DNA from: JAEUIE01 sp047602475
Lineage (GTDB): Bacteria; Planctomycetota; Planctomycetia; Gemmatales; HRBIN36
Direction of reading: 5' to 3'
Assembly (NCBI GenBank): GCA_047602475.1
Contig: JASGHE010000001.1
Location: 372,001 to 436,000 of the forward strand
Length of the DNA stretch: 64,000 bases
The notes under the pieces were generated by a model. It did not search any database. It was not told the origin of the DNA and was given only the letters and a program-made list of their open reading frames with translations. How positions within the stretch are numbered: position 1 is the stretch's first letter; each line of letters begins with the position of its first letter. Below, one piece after another: positions 50,020 through 57,641 of the stretch. A program made the translations under genes and the position numbers.

Positions 50020-51165
50020 CTATACCTTCAATGTCAATGTCTGCTGCAGCACTTCGCCGATCTTCCAACTACCATGCTCTCTCCGCACTTCACGGTAGAG
50101 AGTGTCCCGTTCGATGGGGATGGAACCCGTCTCTTCGATGAGAGCTCGCAGTTCGGCTACCGTCATTTCCTGGGGCATCGTGGAACCGGCGTCGTGGTAG
50201 ATCTTCTCGTGGACGACGGTGCCATCAATGTCATCCGCTCCGTAGGTCAACGCCATCTGAGCGGTCTTGATGCTGAGCATCACCCAGTAGGCCTTGATGT
50301 GGCTGAAGTTATCGAGCATGAGCCTACTAATGGCCATGGTCTTGAGGTCCATCAGCACGCTGGGCTTGGTCAGATTTCGTAGTGCCGCCAGCTTGGTGTT
50401 GTCCGGATGGAAGGCAAGCGGGATGAAGGTCTGGAAGCCGCCGGTTTCATCTTGAAGTGAACGGAGCTTGGTGAGGTGATCTATGCGATGCTCTGCTTTT
50501 TCAATGTGGCCATAGAGCATGGTAGCATTGGAACGCAGGCCCATTTGATGAGCCAGGCGATGGAGGTTGATCCATTCTTCAGCGTCGGCCTTGTGTTCGC
50601 AGATCTGGTTGCGAATCTCCGGGTGGAAGATTTCCGCCCCGCCGCCGGGCAGTGAACCGAGCCCGTTGGCCTTGAACTCAGCGAGGATGTCAGCCATCGG
50701 TCGCTTGGTCATGCGGACGAACCAGTCCCATTCGACAGCGGTGTAGGCTTTCAGGTGCAGCCGGGGGTAGGCTTTGTGAATGATGCGGACGACGTTGAGG
50801 TACCACTCGTAAGGCATCTTGTGATGCAGCCCACCGACGATGTGCATCTCGGTGGCGCCACGGGCATCAGCTTCGGCGGCACGGTGCAGGATTTCCTCAT
50901 CGGTCATGAGGTAGCCACGGGGGTCTTTGAGATCAGACCGGAAGGCACAGAAGACGCAGCGGTAGACACAGACGTTGGTGGGGTTCAGGTGGACATTAAC
51001 ATTGTAGTAGGCGTTCTTGCCGTGCTTGCGTTGCTTGACGAGGTTGGCAAGTTCGCCGAGGGTCATCAGGTCAGCGGAGGCTTCCATGACGAGGCCATCG
51101 TCGAAGGTAAGGCGTTCGCCGGCCAGGACTTTTTCACGGATGGGTTGCAGCTTGGGGTCGGTCAT
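50020..51165 (-). CDS. mqnE: Aminofutalosine synthase MqnE
   Basis: 381 residues, a radical SAM enzyme of the futalosine menaquinone pathway. It converts dehydro-type chorismate adducts to aminofutalosine. The cluster motif CX3CX2C is C66-C70-C73 in NVCVYRCVFCAFRS. Further marks: GGLHHKMPYEWYLNVVR, SLPGGGAEIFHPEIRNQI, NATMLYGHIEKAEHR, FIPLAFHPDNT and LTYGADDIDGTVVHEKIYHDAG. Length is typical. No other menaquinone gene is in the window. The product would make this organism use the alternative menaquinone route, as in other planctomycetes. Confidence 0.94.
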   Translation of the reverse strand: MTDPKLQPIREKVLAGERLTFDDGLVMEASADLMTLGELANLVKQRKHGKNAYYNVNVHLNPTNVCVYRCVFCAFRSDLKDPRGYLMTDEEILHRAAEADARGATEMHIVGGLHHKMPYEWYLNVVRIIHKAYPRLHLKAYTAVEWDWFVRMTKRPMADILAEFKANGLGSLPGGGAEIFHPEIRNQICEHKADAEEWINLHRLAHQMGLRSNATMLYGHIEKAEHRIDHLTKLRSLQDETGGFQTFIPLAFHPDNTKLAALRNLTKPSVLMDLKTMAISRLMLDNFSHIKAYWVMLSIKTAQMALTYGADDIDGTVVHEKIYHDAGSTMPQEMTVAELRALIEETGSIPIERDTLYREVRREHGSWKIGEVLQQTLTLKV

Positions 51166-51287
51166 GGGGAAGCTCGCAAGAATTAAGAGGGGTATCCCTC
51201 GCTAGCGCGTCGGGCTGGTATCTCGCCCTCCCGGTCTATTTTCAATATTTTCTGAAAGTTGGCAACTATGGATTCGAGCATTAGCAA

Positions 51288-51318
51288 CAAAAAAGCCTAT
51301 GGCGTGGGCCACAGGCTT
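51288..51318 (-). terminator. Terminator after the DUF1559 gene
   Basis: On the minus strand agcctgtggcccacgccataggct folds into a stem with a short ccac loop and is followed by six Ts. It lies about 20 bases after the stop of the DUF1559 gene. Confidence 0.85.
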
Positions 51319-51337
51319 AAGGAGAGATACCTGTTTA

Positions 51338-52534
51338 TTATTGGTCGAGCTGGTTTGAGTTAATGGTGCTCGCATCGTTACGGCAAGCAAGACGTTGGAG
51401 AAGAGTCATGTTAACAACAGGAGATGATGTCCCGTCTGGCAATTTCACTTTCACCCCGGTTGTCGTGACGGAGTCAATCGCATAGCTGATCTGCCTAACT
51501 GAACCATCGCACATGAGTGCATTGAAGGCTGAAAGGTGTGCCGATCCATAACGCTGGTAATAGTTGGCTCGTGGTTGAGTAGGTGAAACAGCCACAGGTG
51601 CTGACGGGAATCTGGCTATTCCTGATGTCTGTACTTGATCTCGAAGTGGGGGAGTACTAGAGCCGACTGGTCGATTTACAGTTCCAGCAAAACGTGTTGT
51701 CTCGAATTTATCGAACCCGGCAGCATAGCCATAGGCATCACCCCACTGTTGCAGACCATTTTGTGGCCGATTAATGACATCGTCTGAATCAATGGCTTTT
51801 TCGGAGACCAAGATCGTATAGGCAACGCCATCGTCGATGTTTGAGAGCTTCACAGGGTTACCTGCTACATAGACAGAGCCATTCCATACTACTGATGGAT
51901 TTGCTACACCAAACCAATCAACTACTGGACTCGTTGCCGTACCTGCAAAGAAAAATGCAAAATCAGGTCCCATGTTCACCGCATAATCGCAGGCACCTAG
52001 TTGTCCACCTGAGCCTGTAAAATTATCCTGCAGTGTTTGAGGTGAACGTCGGCTGGGGCAGAAGTAAGTGGAGATAGCTGCTGCTCGTACATCACTATCC
52101 AGATTTGTGCGCCAGAGGTTGTCGTTTTCGATATTAGGCAGGATTTGGTAAAAAATCCCCCATGGTTGGTTGTAACGAGTGAAGGGAACGCCATTAGCTT
52201 GGCCATTGACGCCAGCTGGCCCTGCATTTGATCGACCAACAAACGTGGATGGTGTACCAACCACATTCCAAGGTGAAAAATTACCTGTCACTGTTGTGAT
52301 GTTATTTCCAGTTACATGTGTCCCCGCCGAAGGCAGCGACTTATCCCCAGCAAATGCAATCACGGCCTGACCAATCGTCCGAAGATTGGCGGCACAGCTC
52401 ATCATGTTCGCCGCTTCCCTGGCCCTTTGAATAGCAGGCAGCAGCAGGGCAATCAGCAAGGCAATAATCGTGATCACCACCAGCAGTTCCACCAGCGTGA
52501 ACCCAGCACGGCGAGGCCGGAGTAAGCGGGCCAT
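51338..52534 (-). CDS. DUF1559 prepilin-type pseudopilin
   Basis: 398 residues. A class III prepilin leader (RRAGFTLVELLVV, cleavage before Phe) begins a long hydrophobic helix, followed by AREAANMMSCAANLRTIGQAV, and a DUF1559 domain with the WGDAYGYAAGFDKFETTRF and SAHLSAFNALMCDGSVRQISY endings. Planctomycetes carry many copies. Type IV pilus or type II secretion-like export is expected, with cell-envelope display. A ggagcg ribosome-binding site lies before the ATG. It has its own terminator (51288), so is likely monocistronic. Confidence 0.95.
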   Translation of the reverse strand: MARLLRPRRAGFTLVELLVVITIIALLIALLLPAIQRAREAANMMSCAANLRTIGQAVIAFAGDKSLPSAGTHVTGNNITTVTGNFSPWNVVGTPSTFVGRSNAGPAGVNGQANGVPFTRYNQPWGIFYQILPNIENDNLWRTNLDSDVRAAAISTYFCPSRRSPQTLQDNFTGSGGQLGACDYAVNMGPDFAFFFAGTATSPVVDWFGVANPSVVWNGSVYVAGNPVKLSNIDDGVAYTILVSEKAIDSDDVINRPQNGLQQWGDAYGYAAGFDKFETTRFAGTVNRPVGSSTPPLRDQVQTSGIARFPSAPVAVSPTQPRANYYQRYGSAHLSAFNALMCDGSVRQISYAIDSVTTTGVKVKLPDGTSSPVVNMTLLQRLACRNDASTINSNQLDQ

Positions 52535-52716
52535 AAAACGCTCCTTAATGAATCAGCATGCAACGAGATGAGAGCCACACAGTCGTGCCGACTATGGGCG
52601 GAATGCAAAGAGAATGCCAAGGGGGCGACTTTCTTTGGAATCCCCTCCATTCAGTATAGATCTAGGCTAACCCGCAGCAGGACTTACGTCAATAAGCCCG
52701 AGGCGGAATCCGGGCT

Positions 52717-53979
52717 TTACTTGACCGGAGCCGGGGTAGCCGGAGTCGCCTGGGCCGGGGCCAGCGAAACACCACAGACATCGCTCAGATAGGTGCTTAC
52801 GGCCAAGACACACTCGGCGGTGTCCTGTAAGCGGATCACGCCCTCCCCCACGGAGGCCCGAAACCCACCTAGAACACGGGGCTGGTAGCTTTCAGCGAAA
52901 TGTTCAACCCCGACGCCGGTATATTGCAGGGAAACGACGAACTGCACCCCCATCGAGGCACATTGACGGTATTTCTCAGCCCGGGCTGTATCGCCGGCTT
53001 GCCGGGCAACCCGGTAGGCATCGCAGAGAGCCGAGACGCAACGGGCACTTTCGCCGGCCAGGGGTGGCATCGCTGTTGTTTTTGTTGAAGTTGTCATAAA
53101 TCCGCCCACCCAGGCGACCTTGCCCGGTTCCACCTGCTGCTGGACGTTGCAAAGTGCGTCAGCCATGTTGAATACTGCGGCAGTGCAGTTGGCGTCTTTG
53201 GTGCGGAAATAGGTATCAGTCAGGCCGGTAATAAAGTTGGGAATGACGACCAAGGGCATCTGTTGCTGATAGGCCCGGACCGCCTTCAGGAGAGATTCCG
53301 ATTTCCAGTTGGCGGGACTGTAGGTTTGACTGATGGCCAGGCCTTCGATGGCGAAACCCTGACAGAGCAAGTTCATGGCGTCCTGATCGGTATTGCTTGA
53401 CGCTTGTTGAATGTTCGTTGCCTGTGATTGAAATCGGCCTTCCGCCTGTTGATTGGTGCGGATGTATTGAGCCAGCCCTTCCGCTTCCTTGAGACGCACT
53501 TCTACCGGTACCGGAAGTTCATGCACTGCACGCAAAAGCAGCCCGGCGCTGGCCAGGCGATTCACTGTAGTTTCGGGATAGAGGGTGAAACGCATTTCCG
53601 GATTCTGCGGATCGACTTTAGTGCTGGCCAGCAGTGTTAAGATCGCCTGCTGGGCGGCGGCATGGTAGCGGGCATTCGTCGTCAGCCGACTTACTCTGGC
53701 AACAGCGATGGCTGCTTCGGCCTGATGATAGAAGTGGGCAGCTTCCAACGGTGTGTTGACAGCGACATTGAGCCCCTGATGGAACATGCCATTGGGCTGC
53801 TGCGCCTGCATGAGCCATTCGGTACCCCGGCGAACGGTGAAGTAGAGCGCCTTATGAGCCGGGTGCATATTCTCCACGGCTGGTGCCGGTTCATTGGGAG
53901 GCTGAGCCGTGGTGATAGCAAGTGAAGAAGTGGCGACGGCTAATGACAGGACTGCAAGACGTGTGAAACGACGGATCAT
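52717..53979 (-). CDS. Exported alpha-toroid-like protein
   Basis: About 420 residues with a signal peptide (FTRLAVLSLAVATSSLAI) and helical pairs reminiscent of terpenoid-cyclase/prenyltransferase or six-hairpin toroids (RRGTEWLMQAQQPNGMFHQG, LEAAHFYHQAEAAIAVARVSR, LLCQGFAIEGLAISQTYSP). It ends in a Pro/Ala-rich tail. Function unknown. ATG 53979 is chosen for the aaggag ribosome-binding site upstream; the longer frame to 54015 has none. Confidence 0.75.
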   Translation of the reverse strand: MIRRFTRLAVLSLAVATSSLAITTAQPPNEPAPAVENMHPAHKALYFTVRRGTEWLMQAQQPNGMFHQGLNVAVNTPLEAAHFYHQAEAAIAVARVSRLTTNARYHAAAQQAILTLLASTKVDPQNPEMRFTLYPETTVNRLASAGLLLRAVHELPVPVEVRLKEAEGLAQYIRTNQQAEGRFQSQATNIQQASSNTDQDAMNLLCQGFAIEGLAISQTYSPANWKSESLLKAVRAYQQQMPLVVIPNFITGLTDTYFRTKDANCTAAVFNMADALCNVQQQVEPGKVAWVGGFMTTSTKTTAMPPLAGESARCVSALCDAYRVARQAGDTARAEKYRQCASMGVQFVVSLQYTGVGVEHFAESYQPRVLGGFRASVGEGVIRLQDTAECVLAVSTYLSDVCGVSLAPAQATPATPAPVK

Positions 53980-54092
53980 GAGTTTGCTCCTTCCGTGGAG
54001 ATCAAGCTGAACCAACGCCTGAGATTATGCCATGGTTGGTGGCTTCGGGCAAGCTCAGGGTTCTACAATGAGAGTGCGGAGTGACTGGTCTT

Positions 54093-54295
54093 GATCCCGG
54101 AGGGATCGCAGCTATTAGCCGGTGGTTGAGCGAAGCGATACCACCGGTTGTAAATATGATAGATATCGATACCCCGAAGGGGTTACAGCAGACTGCCCGC
54201 TTGCACCCCTTCAGGGTGCTGAACACTGATCGATATCTATCCGGTGGTATCGCTTCGCTCAACCACCGGCTAACCGATATGACCCCTCCGGGGTC
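54093..54295. repeat. Large nested inverted repeat (about 200 nt)
   Basis: A 29-base arm, ccggtggttgagcgaagcga and onward (54119-54147), is the exact reverse complement of 54241-54269. Outside it, gatcccggagggatc (54093-54107) and gacccctccggggtc (54281-54295) match imperfectly. Inside, a central part has two smaller hairpins (ccccgaagggg and ccccttcaggg). The 310-base gap between the two genes (54016-54325) contains little else. It could fold into a long cruciform. Confidence 0.85.
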
Positions 54296-54325
54296 AATTC
54301 AAACGCATAAAGCAGGATATATCTC

Positions 54326-54877
54326 TTGATCATCAACTTAGGCATCGGCACACGCATCGCACTGGCCTTCAAGGCATTCTTTCGAACACTGTCACAGACT
54401 ACTTTTGCCAGTCAGGTGCAGGGATTGCTTGGTGGTTCATCTGTACCTACCATCGAAGCCAAACCGTCTGCGCCGACGCCTGTTGAACCGCCCAAGCCAG
54501 CACTCGATCCGCTGCAACTGCTGGCCATTCTTCAGCGAGAAGGCCGGCTGGTAGATTTCCTGATGGAAGACATCCAGGGCCTGCCTGATGCTCAGATCGG
54601 TGCAGCGGTACGGGAAGTGCATCTGAAGTGCCGCAAGGCTTTGAACGATCATGTGACTCTTGCCGCTGTCGTGGAGACGGCGGAAGATGAAAAGATGACC
54701 GTCGCTGCGGGGTATGATCCTTCAGCTATTCGGGTGGTGGGGAACCTTGGCACGTCGCCCCCTTACACCGGCACTGTCCGCCATCGTGGCTGGCAGGTTA
54801 AGAATGTTCAACTACAGCCACTCCCCAGCGGGCAGAATCCCAAGGTCATTGCCCCTGCGGAAATCGAAGTCAGTTAA
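54326..54877 (+). CDS. DUF2760 protein
   Basis: 183 residues. The first 60 are Ala/Pro-rich and probably flexible; the rest matches DUF2760 (LQLLAILQREGRLVDFLMED, DAQIGAAVREVHLKCRKAL, VAAGYDPSAIRVVGNLG, TGTVRHRGWQVKN). Elsewhere DUF2760 genes are often next to an Hsp70-like gene; none is here. A TTG start at 54326 follows caggat. It may share a transcript with the AhpD-like gene 18 bases downstream. Function unknown. Confidence 0.88.
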   Translation: MIINLGIGTRIALAFKAFFRTLSQTTFASQVQGLLGGSSVPTIEAKPSAPTPVEPPKPALDPLQLLAILQREGRLVDFLMEDIQGLPDAQIGAAVREVHLKCRKALNDHVTLAAVVETAEDEKMTVAAGYDPSAIRVVGNLGTSPPYTGTVRHRGWQVKNVQLQPLPSGQNPKVIAPAEIEVS

Positions 54878-54894
54878 TTCCTTTCCTCTTTTGG

Positions 54895-55248
54895 ATGATC
54901 ACCATGGCTAGCAACAACAAAGAGATTCTCAGCAGACTGACAACAGGCGTCCTCGCCATGAAGAAGCTCGCCCCCAAGGTGACTGATGGCTTCTTGGCTT
55001 TTGACAAGGCAGCCGTCGAAGGCGGTGTGCTCGACGTCAAAACCAAGGAACTAATCGCCCTGGCCCTGGGAGTCGCTGCCCGCTGTGATGGCTGCATCGC
55101 TGTGCATGTTAATAACTGCGTGAAGGCCGGTGCCAGCATTGAGGAAATCGCCGAGACGCTGGGTGTAGCAGTCAGCATGGGTGGTGGCCCATCAATGGTT
55201 TATGCCACTCGTGCTTTGGAAGCCCTCGCCGAGTTCACCGCTAAATAA
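54895..55248 (+). CDS. Carboxymuconolactone decarboxylase/AhpD-like
   Basis: 117 residues of the AhpD-like helical fold. The redox pair CDGC (RCDGCIAVHVNNCVKAG) followed by a histidine is the AhpD-type peroxidase/disulfide site. ETLGVAVSMGGGPSMVY completes the family pattern. It may protect from peroxides. Start at 54895 or the internal ATG at 54904; neither has a strong ribosome-binding site. Tight spacing with the DUF2760 gene and the next small gene suggests an operon. Confidence 0.9.
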   Translation: MITMASNNKEILSRLTTGVLAMKKLAPKVTDGFLAFDKAAVEGGVLDVKTKELIALALGVAARCDGCIAVHVNNCVKAGASIEEIAETLGVAVSMGGGPSMVYATRALEALAEFTAK

Positions 55249-55253
55249 GGTTG

Positions 55254-55730
55254 ATGATGGCTGATTCAGTTCAACCCAACATGGAAGATTTCCTGTGCGC
55301 CGCCGGGCCGGTCGTGGCTAATCGGCAGGAGAACCCGGCCGGCAAGCTATCCGACGAGCAGAAGAACGCCCTAGAGGATGCCACCGTCGCCATCGTGCGC
55401 GAGCTTCGGCAGGGCCGGAGTGCTGAGGAACTACAAACCCAGCTTACCGGCCATGGCTGGCAGCCCACTGTGGCTCATGGCTTCATCGCCTTGGTCAGTC
55501 AACTGCTGGCGAAGATGTTTCTTCAACGTACATATATTTTTACGTTCCTTTCCATCATTACCGGCATGCTGGCCAGTATTGCTGTGCCCCAGGCGGCTAA
55601 CGGCGAGTTTCCCTGGCTGGCAGCGGGGTTTTCCCTGCTGGTGGCCACCTTCTGCATCCTGGCCACCCTGCGAAACTTGCAGCTTTTCCGCCGGTTTCGC
55701 CAACAACCTGTCTCGATTGAAAAGAGCTGA
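55254..55730 (+). CDS. Small two-helix membrane protein
   Basis: About 158 residues, unrecognised. The N-terminal 80 residues are soluble with LEDATVAIVRELRQGRSAEE, then two helices (YIFTFLSIITGMLASIAV and WLAAGFSLLVATFCILATL). It starts 5 bases after the AhpD-like stop. Function unknown; probable inner-membrane protein. Confidence 0.7.
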   Translation: MMADSVQPNMEDFLCAAGPVVANRQENPAGKLSDEQKNALEDATVAIVRELRQGRSAEELQTQLTGHGWQPTVAHGFIALVSQLLAKMFLQRTYIFTFLSIITGMLASIAVPQAANGEFPWLAAGFSLLVATFCILATLRNLQLFRRFRQQPVSIEKS

Positions 55731-55823
55731 CTGGAATATCAAGGTTCTAGCACTGTCTAGACTTGTCAATACACTCCTTGACCGTAGAAAAGTAGTCTAA
55801 TCTTAGCAGGAGCGAAGCGTCAG

Positions 55824-56102
55824 ATGCCACATACCCAGAGTGCCAAGAAGCGAATGCGAGTGAGTGCGGAACGTCGTACACGAAATCGGAATGTTGCCAA
55901 GGGGCTGAAGCTTCAGCACAAAGCCTTCGAAGCAGCCCTCAAAGGCAATGACGCCGGCAAGGTCAAGGAAAATACCAGCACCAGCATGAAGCTGATCGAC
56001 CAGGCAGCAGCCAAGGGTGTGATCCACAAGAACACCGCCGCCCGCAAGAAGGCCCGCCTGGCCCGCATGCTCAAACGAGCCGCTGCCCCAGCCAAGGCAT
56101 AA
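55824..56102 (+). CDS. rpsT: Ribosomal protein S20
   Basis: 92 residues. The basic N-terminus QSAKKRMRVSAERRTRNRNV and the Lys/Arg-rich C-terminus AARKKARLARMLKRA are typical of S20, a helical protein of the small subunit that binds 16S rRNA. An aggag ribosome-binding site precedes the ATG. Monocistronic, with a terminator at 56127. Confidence 0.96.
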   Translation: MPHTQSAKKRMRVSAERRTRNRNVAKGLKLQHKAFEAALKGNDAGKVKENTSTSMKLIDQAAAKGVIHKNTAARKKARLARMLKRAAAPAKA

Positions 56103-56126
56103 GTACCTCTCATCGAACCAGCATCA

Positions 56127-56155
56127 AGCCTACGGTAATTCCCGTAGGCTTTTTC
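56127..56155 (+). terminator. Terminator after rpsT
   Basis: aagcctacgg and ccgtaggctt pair around taattc and are followed by ttt. Confidence 0.9.
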
Positions 56156-56224
56156 GTTGCATGTCGTCCGATTGCCTCATACAGTCTGAGAATGATTTGA
56201 TCTTTGATCTGGAGACACGAATCG

Positions 56225-57571
56225 ATGTCCAGCGCACCACCGGTCCATACCCCTGCGGCACTCAAGTTCAAACTGTCGCTGATGATGTTTCTGCAGTTCG
56301 TCATCTGGGGAGCGTGGTTTGAGATTGGTTTCTCGTACATCCCGAGCCTGCAGTTTGAAGACACCGATTTAGCCCCCAAGAGCTGGCTGGTTCCCCTGAT
56401 CTTCGGCGCCTTCAACATCGGCGCTCTGGTCGCCCTGTTTTTCAGCACTCAGTTCGCTGATCGCAACTTCTCGGCTGAGAAGTTTCTGTCGTTCAGCCAT
56501 TTGATCGGCGGCCTGGCTATCGGCGGGCTTTTCTTCCTGCATCCGGAAGGCGATCAAAAGGTAAGCTTTGTGGCCTTCTTTGGGTTGATGCTGCTGTATT
56601 CGATCTTTTATGTGCCGACGATTTCTATCACCAACTCGATCGCCTTTGCCGCGATGAAAGAACCGGAGAAGGAGTTCGGCCCGATTCGCTTGTGGGGCAC
56701 CATCGGCTGGATCGTCGCCTCTTGGCCCTTCATCTTCATTCTGGTGGATTGGAGCAAGGTGCCGGCCTATGGAACGGTGGATTTCACCGATTGGTTGGGG
56801 TCTGCCTTCAGTCATTCGCTTTCAGGCCCTGCCCTGGCCAAGGGACAAAGCTACGTCTTCCTGGTGGCTGGAATCGCTTCACTGCTACTCTCAGCGTTCA
56901 GCCTGACTTTGCCACACACACCGCCCAAACCAGCGAGCGGGTTAGACCACTTCGCCTGGCTCAAGGCCATGAAGTACCTGGCCAAGCCTTTCCTCTTCGT
57001 CCTTTTCATTGTTACCTTCATTGATGCTGCGGTGCATCAAAGCTACTTCTTCTGGACGTATGACTTTCTGAAAGACAAGGTCGGCATCCCCGCTAACTGG
57101 GCCGGGCCGGTGATGAAGATCGGCCAGATCGCGGAGATTCTCACCATGCTCTTTCTCGGATATGTACTCAAGAGCCTGGGCTGGCGGACGACGATGATCA
57201 TCGGCGTGCTCGGCCACGCTGCCCGTTTTGCGGTGTTCGCCTTCATGCCGGAGAACAAGTACGCTGTCATCATCGTGAACGTGCTGCATGGCATCTGCTA
57301 TGCGTTCTTCTTCGCTACGGTTTACATCTTTGTGGATAAGTACTTCCCCAAGGACATTCGCAGCAGTGCCCAGGGGTTGTTCAATGTGCTGATCCTTGGT
57401 GTCGGGCCGTTCGTGGCCAACTTCGTCTGTTCGGAGCTGAAGACCAAGTACACCGTGGATAAGGTGCTGAATTACCCTGATGTCTTTATGTATTCGATGG
57501 GTGCGGCACTGGTGGGAGCTATCTTGCTGGCACTGTTCTTCCATCCGCCGAAGGATGAAGTAACAGAGTAA
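56225..57571 (+). CDS. Nucleoside/MFS-type permease (NupG-like)
   Basis: About 448 residues with twelve helices. MMFLQFVIWGAWFEIGFSYI and the interdomain loop resemble the nucleoside:H+ symporter family; FGPIRLWGTIGWIVASWPF is a strong family mark, as is DKYFPKDIRSSAQGLFNVLI. The role is proton-linked nucleoside or related uptake. Its start at ATG 56225 follows ggagac. A strong terminator ends it at 57577. Substrate is inferred from family only. Confidence 0.9.
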   Translation: MSSAPPVHTPAALKFKLSLMMFLQFVIWGAWFEIGFSYIPSLQFEDTDLAPKSWLVPLIFGAFNIGALVALFFSTQFADRNFSAEKFLSFSHLIGGLAIGGLFFLHPEGDQKVSFVAFFGLMLLYSIFYVPTISITNSIAFAAMKEPEKEFGPIRLWGTIGWIVASWPFIFILVDWSKVPAYGTVDFTDWLGSAFSHSLSGPALAKGQSYVFLVAGIASLLLSAFSLTLPHTPPKPASGLDHFAWLKAMKYLAKPFLFVLFIVTFIDAAVHQSYFFWTYDFLKDKVGIPANWAGPVMKIGQIAEILTMLFLGYVLKSLGWRTTMIIGVLGHAARFAVFAFMPENKYAVIIVNVLHGICYAFFFATVYIFVDKYFPKDIRSSAQGLFNVLILGVGPFVANFVCSELKTKYTVDKVLNYPDVFMYSMGAALVGAILLALFFHPPKDEVTE

Positions 57572-57576
57572 ACGAG

Positions 57577-57606
57577 AAAACCCGCCAGCGATTGCTGGCG
57601 GGTTTT
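57577..57606. terminator. Bidirectional terminator between permease and aceE
   Basis: aaaacccgccagc-gatt-gctggcgggtttt is a perfect stem with A-run and T-run flanks, serving both convergent genes. Confidence 0.93.
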
Positions 57607-57641
57607 CTTTTGATCTATTTTCAAAGAATGGCCGTCATCTA

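Noticed and set aside
54093..54295. Possible CRISPR array
   Set aside because: The copies are inverted rather than direct, with no regular spacers or cas genes.
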